From Cercophora sp. LCS_1 (lineage: Eukaryota > Ascomycota > Sordariomycetes > Sordariales > Lasiosphaeriaceae), in the NCBI GenBank assembly GCA_036250225.1, contig JAPZLL010000042.1:62001-126000 (forward strand): DNA of 64,000 bases, in the 5' to 3' direction. A model generated the notes under the pieces. It was given only the letters and a program-made list of their open reading frames with translations, had not been told where the DNA came from and did no database searches. A program made the position numbers and the translations under genes. Shown piece by piece: positions 22,601 to 33,373 of this stretch. Position 1 is the first letter of the stretch. Every line of letters begins with the position of its first letter.

Positions 22601-23056
22601 AATGGATCCGGTGGAATCGTCTTGATGCCTTCTCACCAAGGGAACAGGGGTGCGATTCCTCAAGGGCTGGTCTCACTACATGTCACATGGTTTGCCTCGG
22701 GGCGGCACTGCTGTTGTGATTGCACGCGGCGGAGCGGTCTCCGTCCCCACGGAAAATCATCGCCAATGCGGTAAGGCGCCCGGGAGAATCCAGTCGCGCA
22801 GCCGTGGCACCGGGCCTATACCAAAGCGGTCGAAATTGGACCCGGAACGGCCTGGGCAAAATGGGGTCGGTCCCTGCAGCCGAGGGGAGCCAAGCATCGC
22901 ACCCCTGGGACGCGGGTCAACGAGCTCCGTTTGTCAATAACGGCAACAGGCGAAGGTGACATAAATACGTCATGTCGACAACGGCAATGGACTCACTGTC
23001 GCTGCGCTCTTTACCAATCCCGACCTGTCTGTTGTCGGCGTTGCGTCTCGTTCAGC
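19631..23056. other. Gene-free stretch of 3.4 kb
   Basis: The region lies between two divergent genes. Its open frames are arginine/proline/serine-rich shadows without family motifs or joinable exons. Notable bases are a run of ten G at 20556-20565 followed at once by the palindrome ACCTGCAGGT. Near the mannanase gene there is a TATA-like ATAAATA at 22961-22967, 90 bases before the ATG. Confidence 0.45.
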
Positions 23057-24438
23057 ATGCATCTCAACACGCTCGTCTACGGGTTGCTTGCGGCCGGTGT
23101 CACTGCCGCACCGCCAAAGAAACCGCACAACAAGGTCCCCAAGGGCTTTGTCACGGTTGAGGGTGACAAGTTCCAGCTTGACGGCAAGGACTTTTACTTT
23201 GCCGGAAGTAATGCGTATTATTTCCCCTTCAGTGGGGTAAGCTCAGGGACAACACCGCCGACGAGGGCGATCTGGCTGACATGCCGTGACAGACTCAAGC
23301 GGACGTCGAGAAGGGCCTAAGTGCAGCCAAGGAGGCGGGTCTCACCGTTTTCAGGACCTGGGGCTTCAACGACAAGAACCGGACCTACATCCCCAATGGC
23401 CTCCCCAACTACGGTGGCGAGGGTGCCGGTCCCTCGGAGGTTGTCTTCCAGTGGTGGCACAGCAATGGGACGGCCGAGATCAACGTTGCGCCATTCGACA
23501 AGGTCGTCAATGCCGCTCAAAAGGTCGGCACCAAGCTGGTTGTTGCGCTGACAAACAACTGGGCCGACTATGGCGGCATGGATGTTTACACGGTCAATCT
23601 TGGCGGCAAGTATCATGACGATGTAAGTTTCTCTCGTCTCTTCAGAACGGCGTTGTCACCGTGATACGGAGCCGCACAATGCACCCTTGGCATCCGCTGA
23701 CGTGCCTAGTTTTACCACCTCCCCCAAATCAAGACAGCCTTCAAGCGCTACGTCAAGGAGATGGTCACTCGATACAAAAACTCGCCGGCGATCATGGCTT
23801 GGGAGCTCGCCAATGAGCCACGCTGCGGTGCTGACGGCACGCGCAACCTCCCTCGCAGCCCGGACGGATGCAACCCCAAGGTCATCTCTACCTGGATTGA
23901 GGAGATGTCGGCCTACATCAAGTCGCTTGATCCCGATCACTTGGTGACCTGGGGTGGCGAAGGTGGCTACAATATCCAGTCGGATGACTGGGCGTACAAC
24001 GGCGCCGATGGTGGTGACTTTGATCACGAGCTGGCCATCAAGACCATCGACTTTGGCGTGTTTCACTCATATCCTGACTGGTGGAGCAAGACGGTCGAGT
24101 GGACGAACCAATGGATTCGAGACCACGCCAAGAGCGGACGCAAGATTGGAAAGCCGGTTGTCCACGAGGAATACGGCTGGTTGACGCCCGACAAGAGACT
24201 GGAGTACCTGAACAAGGTGCATAACAGCTCCAGAGTTGAGGTGTTGGGGCAGTGGCAGAAGATTGCCGTCCAGGAGAAGTTGGCCGGCGACATGTACTGG
24301 CAGTATGGGTACTCTGGGTATTCCTATGGGAGGAATCACGATGATGGGTTCACCATCTTCTTGGATGACGCCGAGGCGAAGACATTGGTGTATAGCCATG
24401 CCAAGGATGTTGAGAAGCTGAATCAGCGTCGCCGTTGA
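23057..24438 (+). CDS. GH5 endo-beta-1,4-mannanase (GH5_7 type)
   Basis: The model has three exons (23057-23236, 23293-23622, 23710-24438), all phase 0, giving 412 residues. A signal peptide (MHLNTLVYGLLAAGVTA) is followed by the catalytic (beta/alpha)8 domain starting KGFVTVEGDKFQLDGKDFYF. The acid/base is Glu206 in WELANEPRC; the nucleophile is Glu324 in VHEEYGW. Other GH5_7 hallmarks are the RTWGFND block, GVFHSYPD and MYWQYGYSG. There is no attached carbohydrate-binding module. The enzyme hydrolyses internal beta-1,4-mannosidic bonds of mannan, glucomannan and galactomannan outside the cell. A Zn2Cys6 regulator gene lies 1.8 kb downstream across a dead transporter, so pathway regulation by that factor is a reasonable but unproven idea. 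Confidence 0.94.
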
Positions 24439-24538
24439 GGCATGAAGCCAACAAGAAGTGTAAGCTAGGTAGTTTGCGACCCAAAATCTAAAATCAATTT
24501 CGACATGCTTGACTACCTTACGTGCGACACCTCGGAAG

Positions 24539-25450
24539 TTATAGACGACAAACCAAATCCAAATCTCTGTCCCCAGTCTTCACCTTGCGTGTATCCGTGA
24601 TGTCGCCATTCTGTATCTTGGCTTTCCGCACGTTGCATCGCCTGGCATAAAGCCACTTAGCGAGGATCAAGAACCGGGCAAGTCCCAGCGGTCCCACAGA
24701 GAAGGCGTTGCCAAGAACATAGGGACTAGTTCTGTAGATCTGGCCCAAGATAATCCCTGCACAGTTCGCAAGAGACCGTTGGGCACCGATGGCGACAGCT
24801 CTTCGGTAATGAGGTGCCACGTTGACGTTGAGGCATGTCATGTTCAGACCTGGACCATCGTACACGGCAATGGCGCACACAAAAGCCCCAAAGAACTTGA
24901 CTCCATTGGCTATCGGATACAGGATCAGAATGTACCCGAGAATGCCAAAGATGTTGGCAGGGGCAATGAAAGGCCCTCGGATACAGAATCTGTCAGAGAC
25001 CCACGCCATGGTGGGGAAGGAGATACCACCGATGATGTACACGGGGATCGTCAGGTACTGTGCATCAAGGCTGCTGAAGCCCATGCTCGTGATGATGGAC
25101 GGGAGAAATGTGTTGAAGCCGTAAAGCAAGGTGTCTTGACAGAACTGGATTGCCGCGCTGAACCAGTCATCAGTCTCATCACGCGTCATGTTCAGCCAGG
25201 GTTTGGTGGTCGTACCTCATCCACAACTTGAAATCCTTCAGTTCAATTCTCATCTCCTCCCAACTCCAACCTTCACTGCCCATATGCTGAACCCCCTGTA
25301 CTGCTCTGACCCTCATCACCCCCTTTTACTCCTCGCTGAGGAAATACGCCTCAGTCGGATCGTTTGGCAGCCCAAACCATATGACAAAGGCGATGAGAAA
25401 ACTGAAAATACCTTCAATGATGTAAACCTACCTCCAACCCGCAGGTGGTA
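24539..25450 (-). pseudogene. Decayed MFS permease (allantoate permease/Dal5 type)
   Basis: The last 206 codons (25157-24539) are an open, well-conserved C-terminal half of an allantoate-permease-like transporter, with blocks such as DTLLYGFNTFLPS, YLTIPVY and NVNVAPHYRRA. An intact intron (donor GTACGA after 25217, acceptor CAG) joins it to an upstream segment (about 25450-25217) reading GWR-stop-VYIIEGIFSFLIAFV, then FLSEE-stop-KGVM. Two stops interrupt this segment: TAG at 25430-25428, where the family has Trp, and TAA at 25328-25326. Beyond about 25450 no transporter homology remains, so the N-terminal half is missing or erased. The gene cannot make a full transporter. Confidence 0.78.
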
Positions 25451-26282
25451 TCTCAATCGCTCTTCATTCAGCCGGTTTCCGCCACCCATGACGATAGTAT
25501 TGCCAATCTTTTCCATGTTGTCGCCGGCGCCTGCAGCATGACAACAGTGAATGCTTCTCTCCAGCAAGGCTCATTGCATCTGTCTCTCAAACTCTGATCC
25601 CTCAAGTGGGACAAAACTTTGAGCTCTATCAGATATTGGCTTGAGATGATGAGACTGAGACCAATTGTTGAACTCCGCCCAGGAATGCCTAGCAGGCTTG
25701 CTCGGGGGCTATGCAGACCGGGTAGACTCGAAGAGCTAGATCTCAGCCAGCAGAAGGCGGGGTTCCCGTCCGTATCTTCCCGGGTCCTTATCAGCAGTTC
25801 AAAAATGACGGTTTCTTGAGCAGCCCTGCTACGGAAACCTGGGATCGTTGACCGATAGAGATGGCATTTACGATGCGGCAACGTTGCATGTCATGTGCAT
25901 GCCAACACATCGGAACGCAGTTGGTTTGGGACGTGCAGAAAGTCAGGTCGTCGGGATTGTCCCCCGACGGGGCGATAACCCCCATTCTCGGGATCGGGGC
26001 TCCACCCCTCCACCCCTCCACCCCGGCCAACCCCGCTTGCTGCTTTCGACCGCAGCGGCTCTCTCTTTCCGCGCGCACCCAGAGGCCCATGATGAGGCTG
26101 AAATTGAGCAGACGAGTCGTCCGGCCCCATTTATCACGCGGCGCGACCTTCGGAAAGACATTCATTCATTCCACTCGTGCCCCACAACCCAAATTCGCCA
26201 TCGTCCCTAGTTCCGAGTCGCCACTTGTCAATCTGCTCGCGCATCGGTCGTTCTGGACCCAACTCGAGCATTCACCAAGAAA
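25451..26282. other. Intergenic region before the Zn2Cys6 gene
   Basis: This holds the missing 5' part of the pseudogene, which is no longer recognisable, and the promoter of the downstream factor. A short duplication of CCACCCCTC occurs near 26011-26030. No gene is seen. Confidence 0.4.
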
Positions 26283-28639
26283 ATGACAACAACTCCGGCT
26301 TCTCCCCCGACCCCTGAGCGCACATCGGTGCGCAAAGTAGCGTGAGTCCCCAGAACATGGATCTTGTGCTTGGCGGGCCCGTGTCTGATCGGGTCTTGCT
26401 CTCCAGCTGTCTCCGGTGTCGCGGTCGACGGTCGTTCTGCTCTAAAGACCGACCGGTGTGTTCGAGGTGTCGTGAAGGCGGGTACGACTGTATCTACGAG
26501 GAGGGGCGGAGAGTCGCTATCAATGAGTCGTATGTACTTTCCGACGACTTTGTGATGATAAAATCCTGACAGCTGGCCAGCTATTTCCGGGAGTTGCAGG
26601 CGAAGGCCAAGAAATATGACGGTACGACCCTTGACCCCAACGGCAGGTATGCTCGAGTAATGGCTGACGAGACAGAGCTCCGAGGCCGTGTCAGGAACGC
26701 AGCAAACGCGGGACCGGCAAGAACCGAGACCATAGTGGAGAGAGCTGAGAACAGCGACGAGGAGTTTGAAGAGGACTACGACATCCTCGGCCCCTTCACG
26801 CGAATCAGCATCGATAAGCCGATGCAGTACAACAAAGGGCCCGGATCCGCCGACTACTTCCTGCGAAACGTCAGTCAACTCTCACATGTGCCCGGCGACG
26901 ACGAGGTGCTGTACTTCAGCCCCACCATCTACGACCCCGACGCTCTGATATCACGAAGGCTCCTCGTCTGGTCCCAAGTCCGCCTTCCGCCGCTCGACGT
27001 GGCTCGCCGCCTCTTTGCCGCCCAGTACACATACCTCGGCACTATCTTTGCCTTCACCGATCCCACTAGCTTCGAGCGTGAGTTCCTCGAGGCCTGTCGC
27101 GGTCCGCCCGACCTGTCCGACAAAGACGCCTGTCTCGCCTACGCCAAAGTTCTCGTCATCCTCGCCTTTGGCAAGCTCTATTCGATCAACCAATGGATCG
27201 ACTACCAAGGACCTCCGGGTTTCGAATACTTCTCCCAAGCTGTGCAGCTCCTTCCCGATGCGCACGAACAGGGCTCGATGCTCTGTGTTGAGACGCTTGC
27301 CCTGACAGGCTACTTTCTTCAGAACATGAACCGCCCCGATGCCGCCTTCATCTACATCGGCATGGCGTTGCACATGGCCATCTCTCTCGGTCTGCACCAA
27401 GAAGTCACGTCCCCTCTCCCACCAGCAGCCCGCGAACACCGCCGTCGCGTCTGGTGGAGCATCTACTCGCTCGACCGCATCATCACGCTCAAATCTGGCA
27501 ACCCAATCACCATCCATGACGAAGACATCGGCGTCAACCTCCCTTCCAAACTCCCTGGCGAAAGTGACTACTGCCCCGCCGTCGTCCTGCAACACTACAC
27601 CGAACTCTCCCGCATCCTCGGCCTCATCACAAAATGCATCTACCGCAAAGCAACCACGCCCAAGTCAGCCCGCAAGCTCATGGCGGCCGTGACGAAAATC
27701 ACAACCGCCCTGACGAAATGGGATCGCGAACTGCCCGAGGAAATTCGCTTCAACCCCGCCAAACTGAACACATCGCGCGAGAGCGTGAGCACCTTCTCGC
27801 ACTACTACCAGTGCATCAACATGACGGCCCGCCCGCTCTTGTTTCACGTCGTCAAGAAGCGTCTCGAAGCCATTCGGCTCGACCCGGCCGTTCGCGAAAA
27901 GGACTGGAAGGAGGGCTTGTCAGCGACTACGATTCAGGTCATCGAGATGTGCATTTCTGCCGCCGAGGAAACGATCCGGATGATGGCTGAGGCGAGGGCG
28001 AGGGACTTGTTGGCCACATATGGCTACATGGATGGGGAGCATGTCTTTTCGGCGGCGATTGTCTTGGTCATGGTCTGTGCCGCGTTTCCTGAGAAGGAGA
28101 CAAGTAAGAAGGCGATGGATGTGGGGTTGGACTTGCTCAGGGGCATGGCGCAGCGGGGATCGAATGGGCATATGGGCGCGAGGTACCAGCTGCTAGCGAA
28201 ACTAAGGGGCGTGTTTATGCCTGGGAAGGGCCCGGAGCCGCTGGATATCCCGGTGTCGCCGGTCCCTGTTTCGCCCGGCTTGGGGATGCAGGGGCAGCCT
28301 TGGGAGATGGCGTCGCCTGGAGAGTTTGGGAGGGCTATTCTGGCGGCCCAGGTTGGGTTTCGTGAGGGTTTCGGAGAGGGAGGGACGCCGCCGATGGGTG
28401 CTGGTGGGGTCGGACTTGGGGTGGCTGGGGACTTGGGAGTAAATGTGATGGGAGAGGGGCTTGCTGCGGAAGGGCTTGCTGCCGAGGGAACTCCTCTGGA
28501 ATTGTTGGATGACATGGAAGGTTTGGCTCAAGAGGATGCTGGGAACATGGGGGTTGATTTCACTCTGTGGGAAGAAGGCTTTGCAAACCCTATGGCCGAT
28601 GCTGCTGATTTGAGTCATTGGGGCTGGACGCAGTCCTGA
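26283..28639 (+). CDS. Zn(II)2Cys6 fungal transcription factor
   Basis: The model has three exons (26283-26341, 26407-26529, 26581-28639), giving 746 residues. The DNA-binding cluster is complete: Cys21, 24, 31, 38, 41 and 48, in the C-x2-C-x6-C-x6-C-x2-C-x6-C spacing. The first intron falls just before Cys21, so single-exon predictions miss the zinc cluster. Residues about 180-400 form the fungal-specific middle homology region, with REHRRRVWWSIYSLDR and the DEDIGVNLP block. The C-terminal part is glycine/methionine/proline rich with a short AAEGLAAEG duplication and acidic patches, suiting an activation domain. It acts in the nucleus as a regulator. Its target genes are unknown; the adjacent mannanase is one candidate. 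Confidence 0.9.
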
Positions 28640-28808
28640 TTGTTGCTATTCTTTTTCAAATGCTTCGCCTTCGCATCTAGTGATACACGATGTTGAAATG
28701 CCCAATGATCTTGCTCATCCGTCCTCCCTCGTTTCATCTTCCACGTGTCAGCGTCTGGAAAAAAGAGTGGGCGTGCTAGGCTCACCATCCATCATCAACT
28801 ATGACAGC

Positions 28809-28994
28809 TCAGCCGTAGCTGCAGGTGCAGCCTTGACGCTCAGCGGGGTTAAAGTTTGGGTATGGGACGCAGAGGTAGCCCCGTGGGCACACGCGTCCGG
28901 TTGCGCCGCAGTTTGATGCCACGCAGGGACCCGTATACTGGGCAGTCGCAAGAACCGAAAAAACGGCGGCGACGAAAACAGATATTCGCACCAT
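28809..28994 (-). CDS. Small cysteine-rich secreted protein, 61 residues
   Basis: This is a single exon. A signal peptide (MVRISVFVAAVFSVLATA) precedes a mature peptide of about 43 residues with six cysteines in the order C-x4-C-x6-C-x5-C-x12-C-x-C, ending CTCSYG. A TATA-like ATAAATA (29063-29057 on the minus strand) lies 63 bases before the ATG. Even cysteine number and small size suggest a disulfide-stabilised extracellular peptide; effector or antimicrobial roles are possible but nothing in the sequence decides. I do not recognise a named family. It converges on the transcription factor gene. Confidence 0.75.
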   Translation of the reverse strand: MVRISVFVAAVFSVLATAQYTGPCVASNCGATGRVCPRGYLCVPYPNFNPAERQGCTCSYG

Positions 28995-31339
28995 GTTGAC
29001 TGGAGAAGACCGCGTGAGGTTGTCTTCGGCGTGCATAGCATGAGGGGGGTAGCATCTATTTATGGACAATGGGAAAGTCAGCAAATGCCTCAGCTCACCA
29101 CACAAGTCCCATCTCCGCTAGCAGTCGTGCGTAAGGTGTCGGCGATCGACAGCCATCCCTTGAAAGCTTGGGATGGTGGCCAAGACGGCCCAAGCCGGGA
29201 GACGACAAGGTTGCACACGGTCATTGGCGCAGACAAACAAGCTGCGTCAATAGTGGAATAAGCACACGGGATCAACTTGCTTGATAGCCGACAAGAGTGC
29301 GGAGTGCCACAGCCAAGCAGCGGCTGGCGGCCGTCGACATGACCGCCAAGGTCGCCAGTGGAACGCTCATCAAATGCGACTGGACGACATTTCACCACGA
29401 CGGAGCCATCTGAACCACTGCCCCCGTGTCTCAATCACTGCATTTCTTGGCCACACGGTCAGAGCGGGCCATACTTCTTTTACCGTCTGCCTCACGGATG
29501 CGACTGCTGCATCAAGGTGGTGCAATTGTTGGCTGAGCATCCATCAAGGTCTCCCCTTGCCAGACCTAGCTACTGATCGGAAGCACGCATCCGGGATCAA
29601 GACACACAGACGGTCCCAGGCCCAAAACGCACGCAGCACCAAGTTTCTGATGAGTCGTGGATTGGGATCGCCGATTTCATCTTTGCAGCGCATCGGTGAT
29701 CTAGACTCTTTCAAACGTCTTTGCGGAGTTGGTAGTTGAGTCTCAAATTTTGAGACGATATAGGCGACAGTGATTCACTTTCGCTGCGGTGGCTTGGGAC
29801 AACATAAACCTACGAAGTTTTACCTGTAAGATCTCAGGTCTATTGTCTATCCGTGGCTTAGACGTCGTCAAATCAAGCCTCATATTCCACCGACAGTGAC
29901 CGAGCGGCAGCTCAAAGCGGCAGAATCCACCAAGGCAGTCAAATACGACGCAACTACATGTTCTGATCCTAGGGTCTGAAGCCCGTCCTTGACAAGCACA
30001 AAAAAAGTGAAGTTTCACTATGAGATTCCCAAAGCTGAGAAGCTCCCGATTCAGGTTCGAACCATTGCTGCCTCCGGGCTGAGGAACCCTCGGTCCCAAT
30101 GTGAAAAATCTGAGTGCGGCGCCCACTTGAATCTTTACGGCACTAAGGAGGACCGGTACGCTTCAGTCGGCTCATGTCCACAAAACCCGTTTATTTTCCA
30201 TCCCTCAGAATATCACTGGCATTCCGCGCAGTTGTTTTACTTGCGGGACAGGCCACTATAATATTTGCGAGCAAACGGCCGACGAGTTTGACAGGATAAC
30301 AAGATGCCATGCTAGGTGACGTTGCTAGAAACTGGGTTCTTGACTTCCACACTCAGTGAGCCATTTCATCAATGAGGCCCCATTGAAAAGCCTAGGGGTT
30401 TACTGACAGGCTTGGAACAGATGACACTTTCTGAGTCACCAAACATCCGGACTGCCGTCCTCGATCAAGCCAACTCGATTTCACATCAGCGTCCCCAAAC
30501 AAGTCATTGAGGCAATTTCCTCCTTACAGATAATCGCGTCGCCGAATCTTCCTCCTAATTTACCTCAACCACTCATCCTCCCGCCGAACACAGCTTTCCT
30601 AAAAGTACAAAAGGCCGTCAAAAAAACTGTCAATCTTCCTTGTCCGCAAAGCGCAAACAAGTTATACTGAAAAGAAATCCCCGAGCAACCTGGAAGTCAA
30701 TATCGCTTACGTTTCCTCGCTACTCACATTTTTACCGATCTAGTAGCCCTAACCAGCTTCGAGGTGCCGACTTGGCTTGCCCCCTGGCTTCGACCCGCTC
30801 CCAAGTGGCGCTGCAGGGATTCCAGCAGATGCAATGGTAAGATGGGGTACTTCAGCGCGGACAAGTGGGTGTAAGCTCCGCGGATTCCTATCCACTCGAC
30901 AATCGCTGACTTCGACTGCAGGTGCAAGAAATGCTGGACGACTCATTGCCGTTTCTGCAAGGAATCGAGTAGTCAATGCCATTGTGGCTACCGATAGGAA
31001 GGGGCGAAGAAAGTGTGGGTCAACTTCCTCGCCGTGTCCGGAACTAGCTTACTTTGCCTGGAAGGAACCATAGTCATGATGGGTGGATGGGCGGCATGGA
31101 GGTCAGGTAGATTTGAAACCATAACATCCGCAGATGGGTAGGTAGGTACACTGGGGGGTTCTGCTATTGTCGTCATCGAACCAGAAGCAAACATTTTTGT
31201 CGACCTGAGGAATATTCGTTCAATGATTGCCTATCCAGGCCTTTCTACCACGGTCCGAAGGCGGCTCCTGCCAGTTGTCTAGTGTGGGAGGATTCATATT
31301 GTACCAATTCGCGTGTTGTCTGCTCGCCGCTCTCTAACT
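28995..31339. other. Gene-free stretch of 2.3 kb
   Basis: No frame in this region has a recognisable domain or a joinable exon pair. Parts between about 29740 and 31330 are AT-richer than the coding neighbours. I see no inverted terminal repeats, long terminal repeats or transposase fragments. Confidence 0.4.
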
Positions 31340-32814
31340 TTATAGCCTCGCCTTGACTTTGCCAGTCGCTGCCTCCGCATTCAACCTCCTCCACATAGCC
31401 TTTCTCATGTCATGTCCATCCAAAAAGGCCCTGAACCACTCCCTCTTGAAAGGGGGTAGCTTCCTCCCCGGCCCCTCATCACCAGCAAGCCGTCGAACCT
31501 CCTCAAAGTACTCCTCGAAATCAGGAAACACCAACGTAAACTTGACTCCATCCCCCCTCTTCTTAATCCTCGCATCCTCCCACTTCTTCATCTCCTCAAA
31601 CCCCGGCAAGTTTGCTCTCCCCGCCAATATCCTCGCCGCAAGCACAGCCTGCCACTCAAAAATCTTGAAAGTCAAGCCGGCAGCAACAGCACCCACAAAC
31701 AACAGCGTCGGATCCCCCCGATAAATAACATGCTGATACAGCCCCGGTACGCGATTATTTCTAACCTCAACCTGCGGCAGAAAGGGCAAAGTCCAGCTAT
31801 AGCCTGTCCCAAAAATGATATTATCCACATCCTCAATCCTCCCTCCATCAACAAGTTGGATCGTCCGCCCTTCAACTCGCTCAATCGAGGGATGGTTCTT
31901 GATGACGGGATGCTCAAACGCTCCCGCCCCAAAGTACCCATTTGCCGCGTGTCCAACAGTGATGGCATGCACTTTGTCCGTGATCCCGTTACTCGCCAGA
32001 TCGAACGCGATATCAGCTGCTGATACTGAAGCTCCAACAACCACGACGCGCTTGTTCCGGTAGTAGTCCCGCCCGCGGTATTGCTTGCTGTGGATCACGG
32101 CGCCCGGTCTGGACTTTTCAAATTGTTCGAGACCGGGGATAGCAGGGATGTACGGCACCGAGTAATGGCCCGACGCGACGATGACTGCGTCGAAGGTCTC
32201 AGTCCACCAGTAGTCCTGCTGCTTGCCGTCTTTGCGGAGGGTGAGGACCCATTGGCCGGCGGTCTTGGTCGCGTTTTCGACGGTGGTATTGTAGTTGATG
32301 AGATCCTCGTAGCCGTTGCGGGTGACGAGGGAGGTGATGTACGAGTTGATAACGGACCAGTGGCGGAATGGCGTGTCGGGGCCGTGGATGGACGTGGAGA
32401 GGGCGGATTTTGTGGTCGGAAAGGGTTCTTGGGTGAATTCCATGGGCAAATGGTGGACATTGGTTTCGAGATAGGGGTAGACGGATGATTCGGCGAAGCG
32501 AGGCTGAGATGATTTGGGCGTTTGGGCGGGGAGAGAGGACGGAATGGGGAGTGGCGGATCGGCGGTGCGGGAGGAGAGAGAGGAGAAGTCGTTGAGGGTT
32601 GGCGGAGGGGAGGAATCACCGATCCTGTGCGTGTCAGTTTGAGAGCGGCTTCAAGGTACCTCATTCATTCGACTTGCCAACAACCCCCCGGTCCTTCACG
32701 GCGCTCAAAGACTCGGATGACGTCGAATTTCTGCTCTTTGGCGAGGGCGTCGATGGTGATGGCCCCGGCCGGACCGGCACCGATGACGGCAACTCTCTTG
32801 ATTGGAAGCAACAT
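31340..32814 (-). CDS. Flavin-containing monooxygenase-like oxidoreductase
   Basis: The model has two exons (32814-32678, 32624-31340), giving 473 residues, joined by a GC-AG intron (donor GCAAGT, acceptor CACAG) that splits the Trp codon of the conserved GGCW motif. The FAD Rossmann motif is VIGAGPAG at the N-terminus; the second, NAD(P)H-binding motif is VVVVGASVSAADIA. An ASGHYSVP block and a GTGYSW block are typical of this monooxygenase class. Enzymes of the class hydroxylate soft nucleophiles or catalyse Baeyer-Villiger reactions with NADPH and O2. The FxGxxxHxxxY fingerprint appears only loosely (GAVIHSKQY). The gene is divergent from an MFS transporter, 559 bases between starts. Substrate unknown. 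Confidence 0.86.
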
Positions 32815-33373
32815 GGTGGTTGTGAACTTGGTGAACTGAACCAATGAGGACGGCGGTGAGTTTTTGCGTCGAGATTGATATATCTCTGACAAAGTTCCAC
32901 TTGAGCTTATCGCGGGATCCGGTATTGTGGGGTCAAGCCGCAAGTTCCACAGCCGTTGACCCCTGTCCGTGGCTCCGGGAGGTGCCTGAAGCTATCACGT
33001 CTATTAGCGTGGATTGTGCTATATCACGCAATCGCAGAGCAAGGTTGATTCCAGGTCAGCAAACCCCCGAGGATCACCCCATCCACTGGTTCGCGCCTTT
33101 CGACCGAGAAACCTTCCCGTTTTGACTTTCAGTTACCTCATCGCCCGCTCTGCACGCCCAGAGCTGTACCGATCGGGATTCCCTTGATGCAGTGCCGAAT
33201 CCAAGACACCATGACCACGCATCATCGCGTCAATTGCTGACCCCCACAAGCTGCCTGGACCCTTCTGGACCCCTGGCAGACACCGGGGTGTCGGCATGTC
33301 TTAAACATGGCTCTCCCACGCTGGCTATGCAGCGATTCCCGGTTGTGCTTGCGCCCAGAGACTACCAGCAACG
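32815..33373. promoter_or_regulatory. Shared divergent promoter of monooxygenase and MFS genes
   Basis: These 559 bases separate two ATGs facing apart. A GATATATC element near 32877-32884 could act as TATA for the monooxygenase. No factor site was recognised. Confidence 0.45.

Noticed and set aside
22640..22680. GGTGCGATTCC, B-box-like sequence
   Set aside because: No cloverleaf could be folded around it and no A box precedes it.
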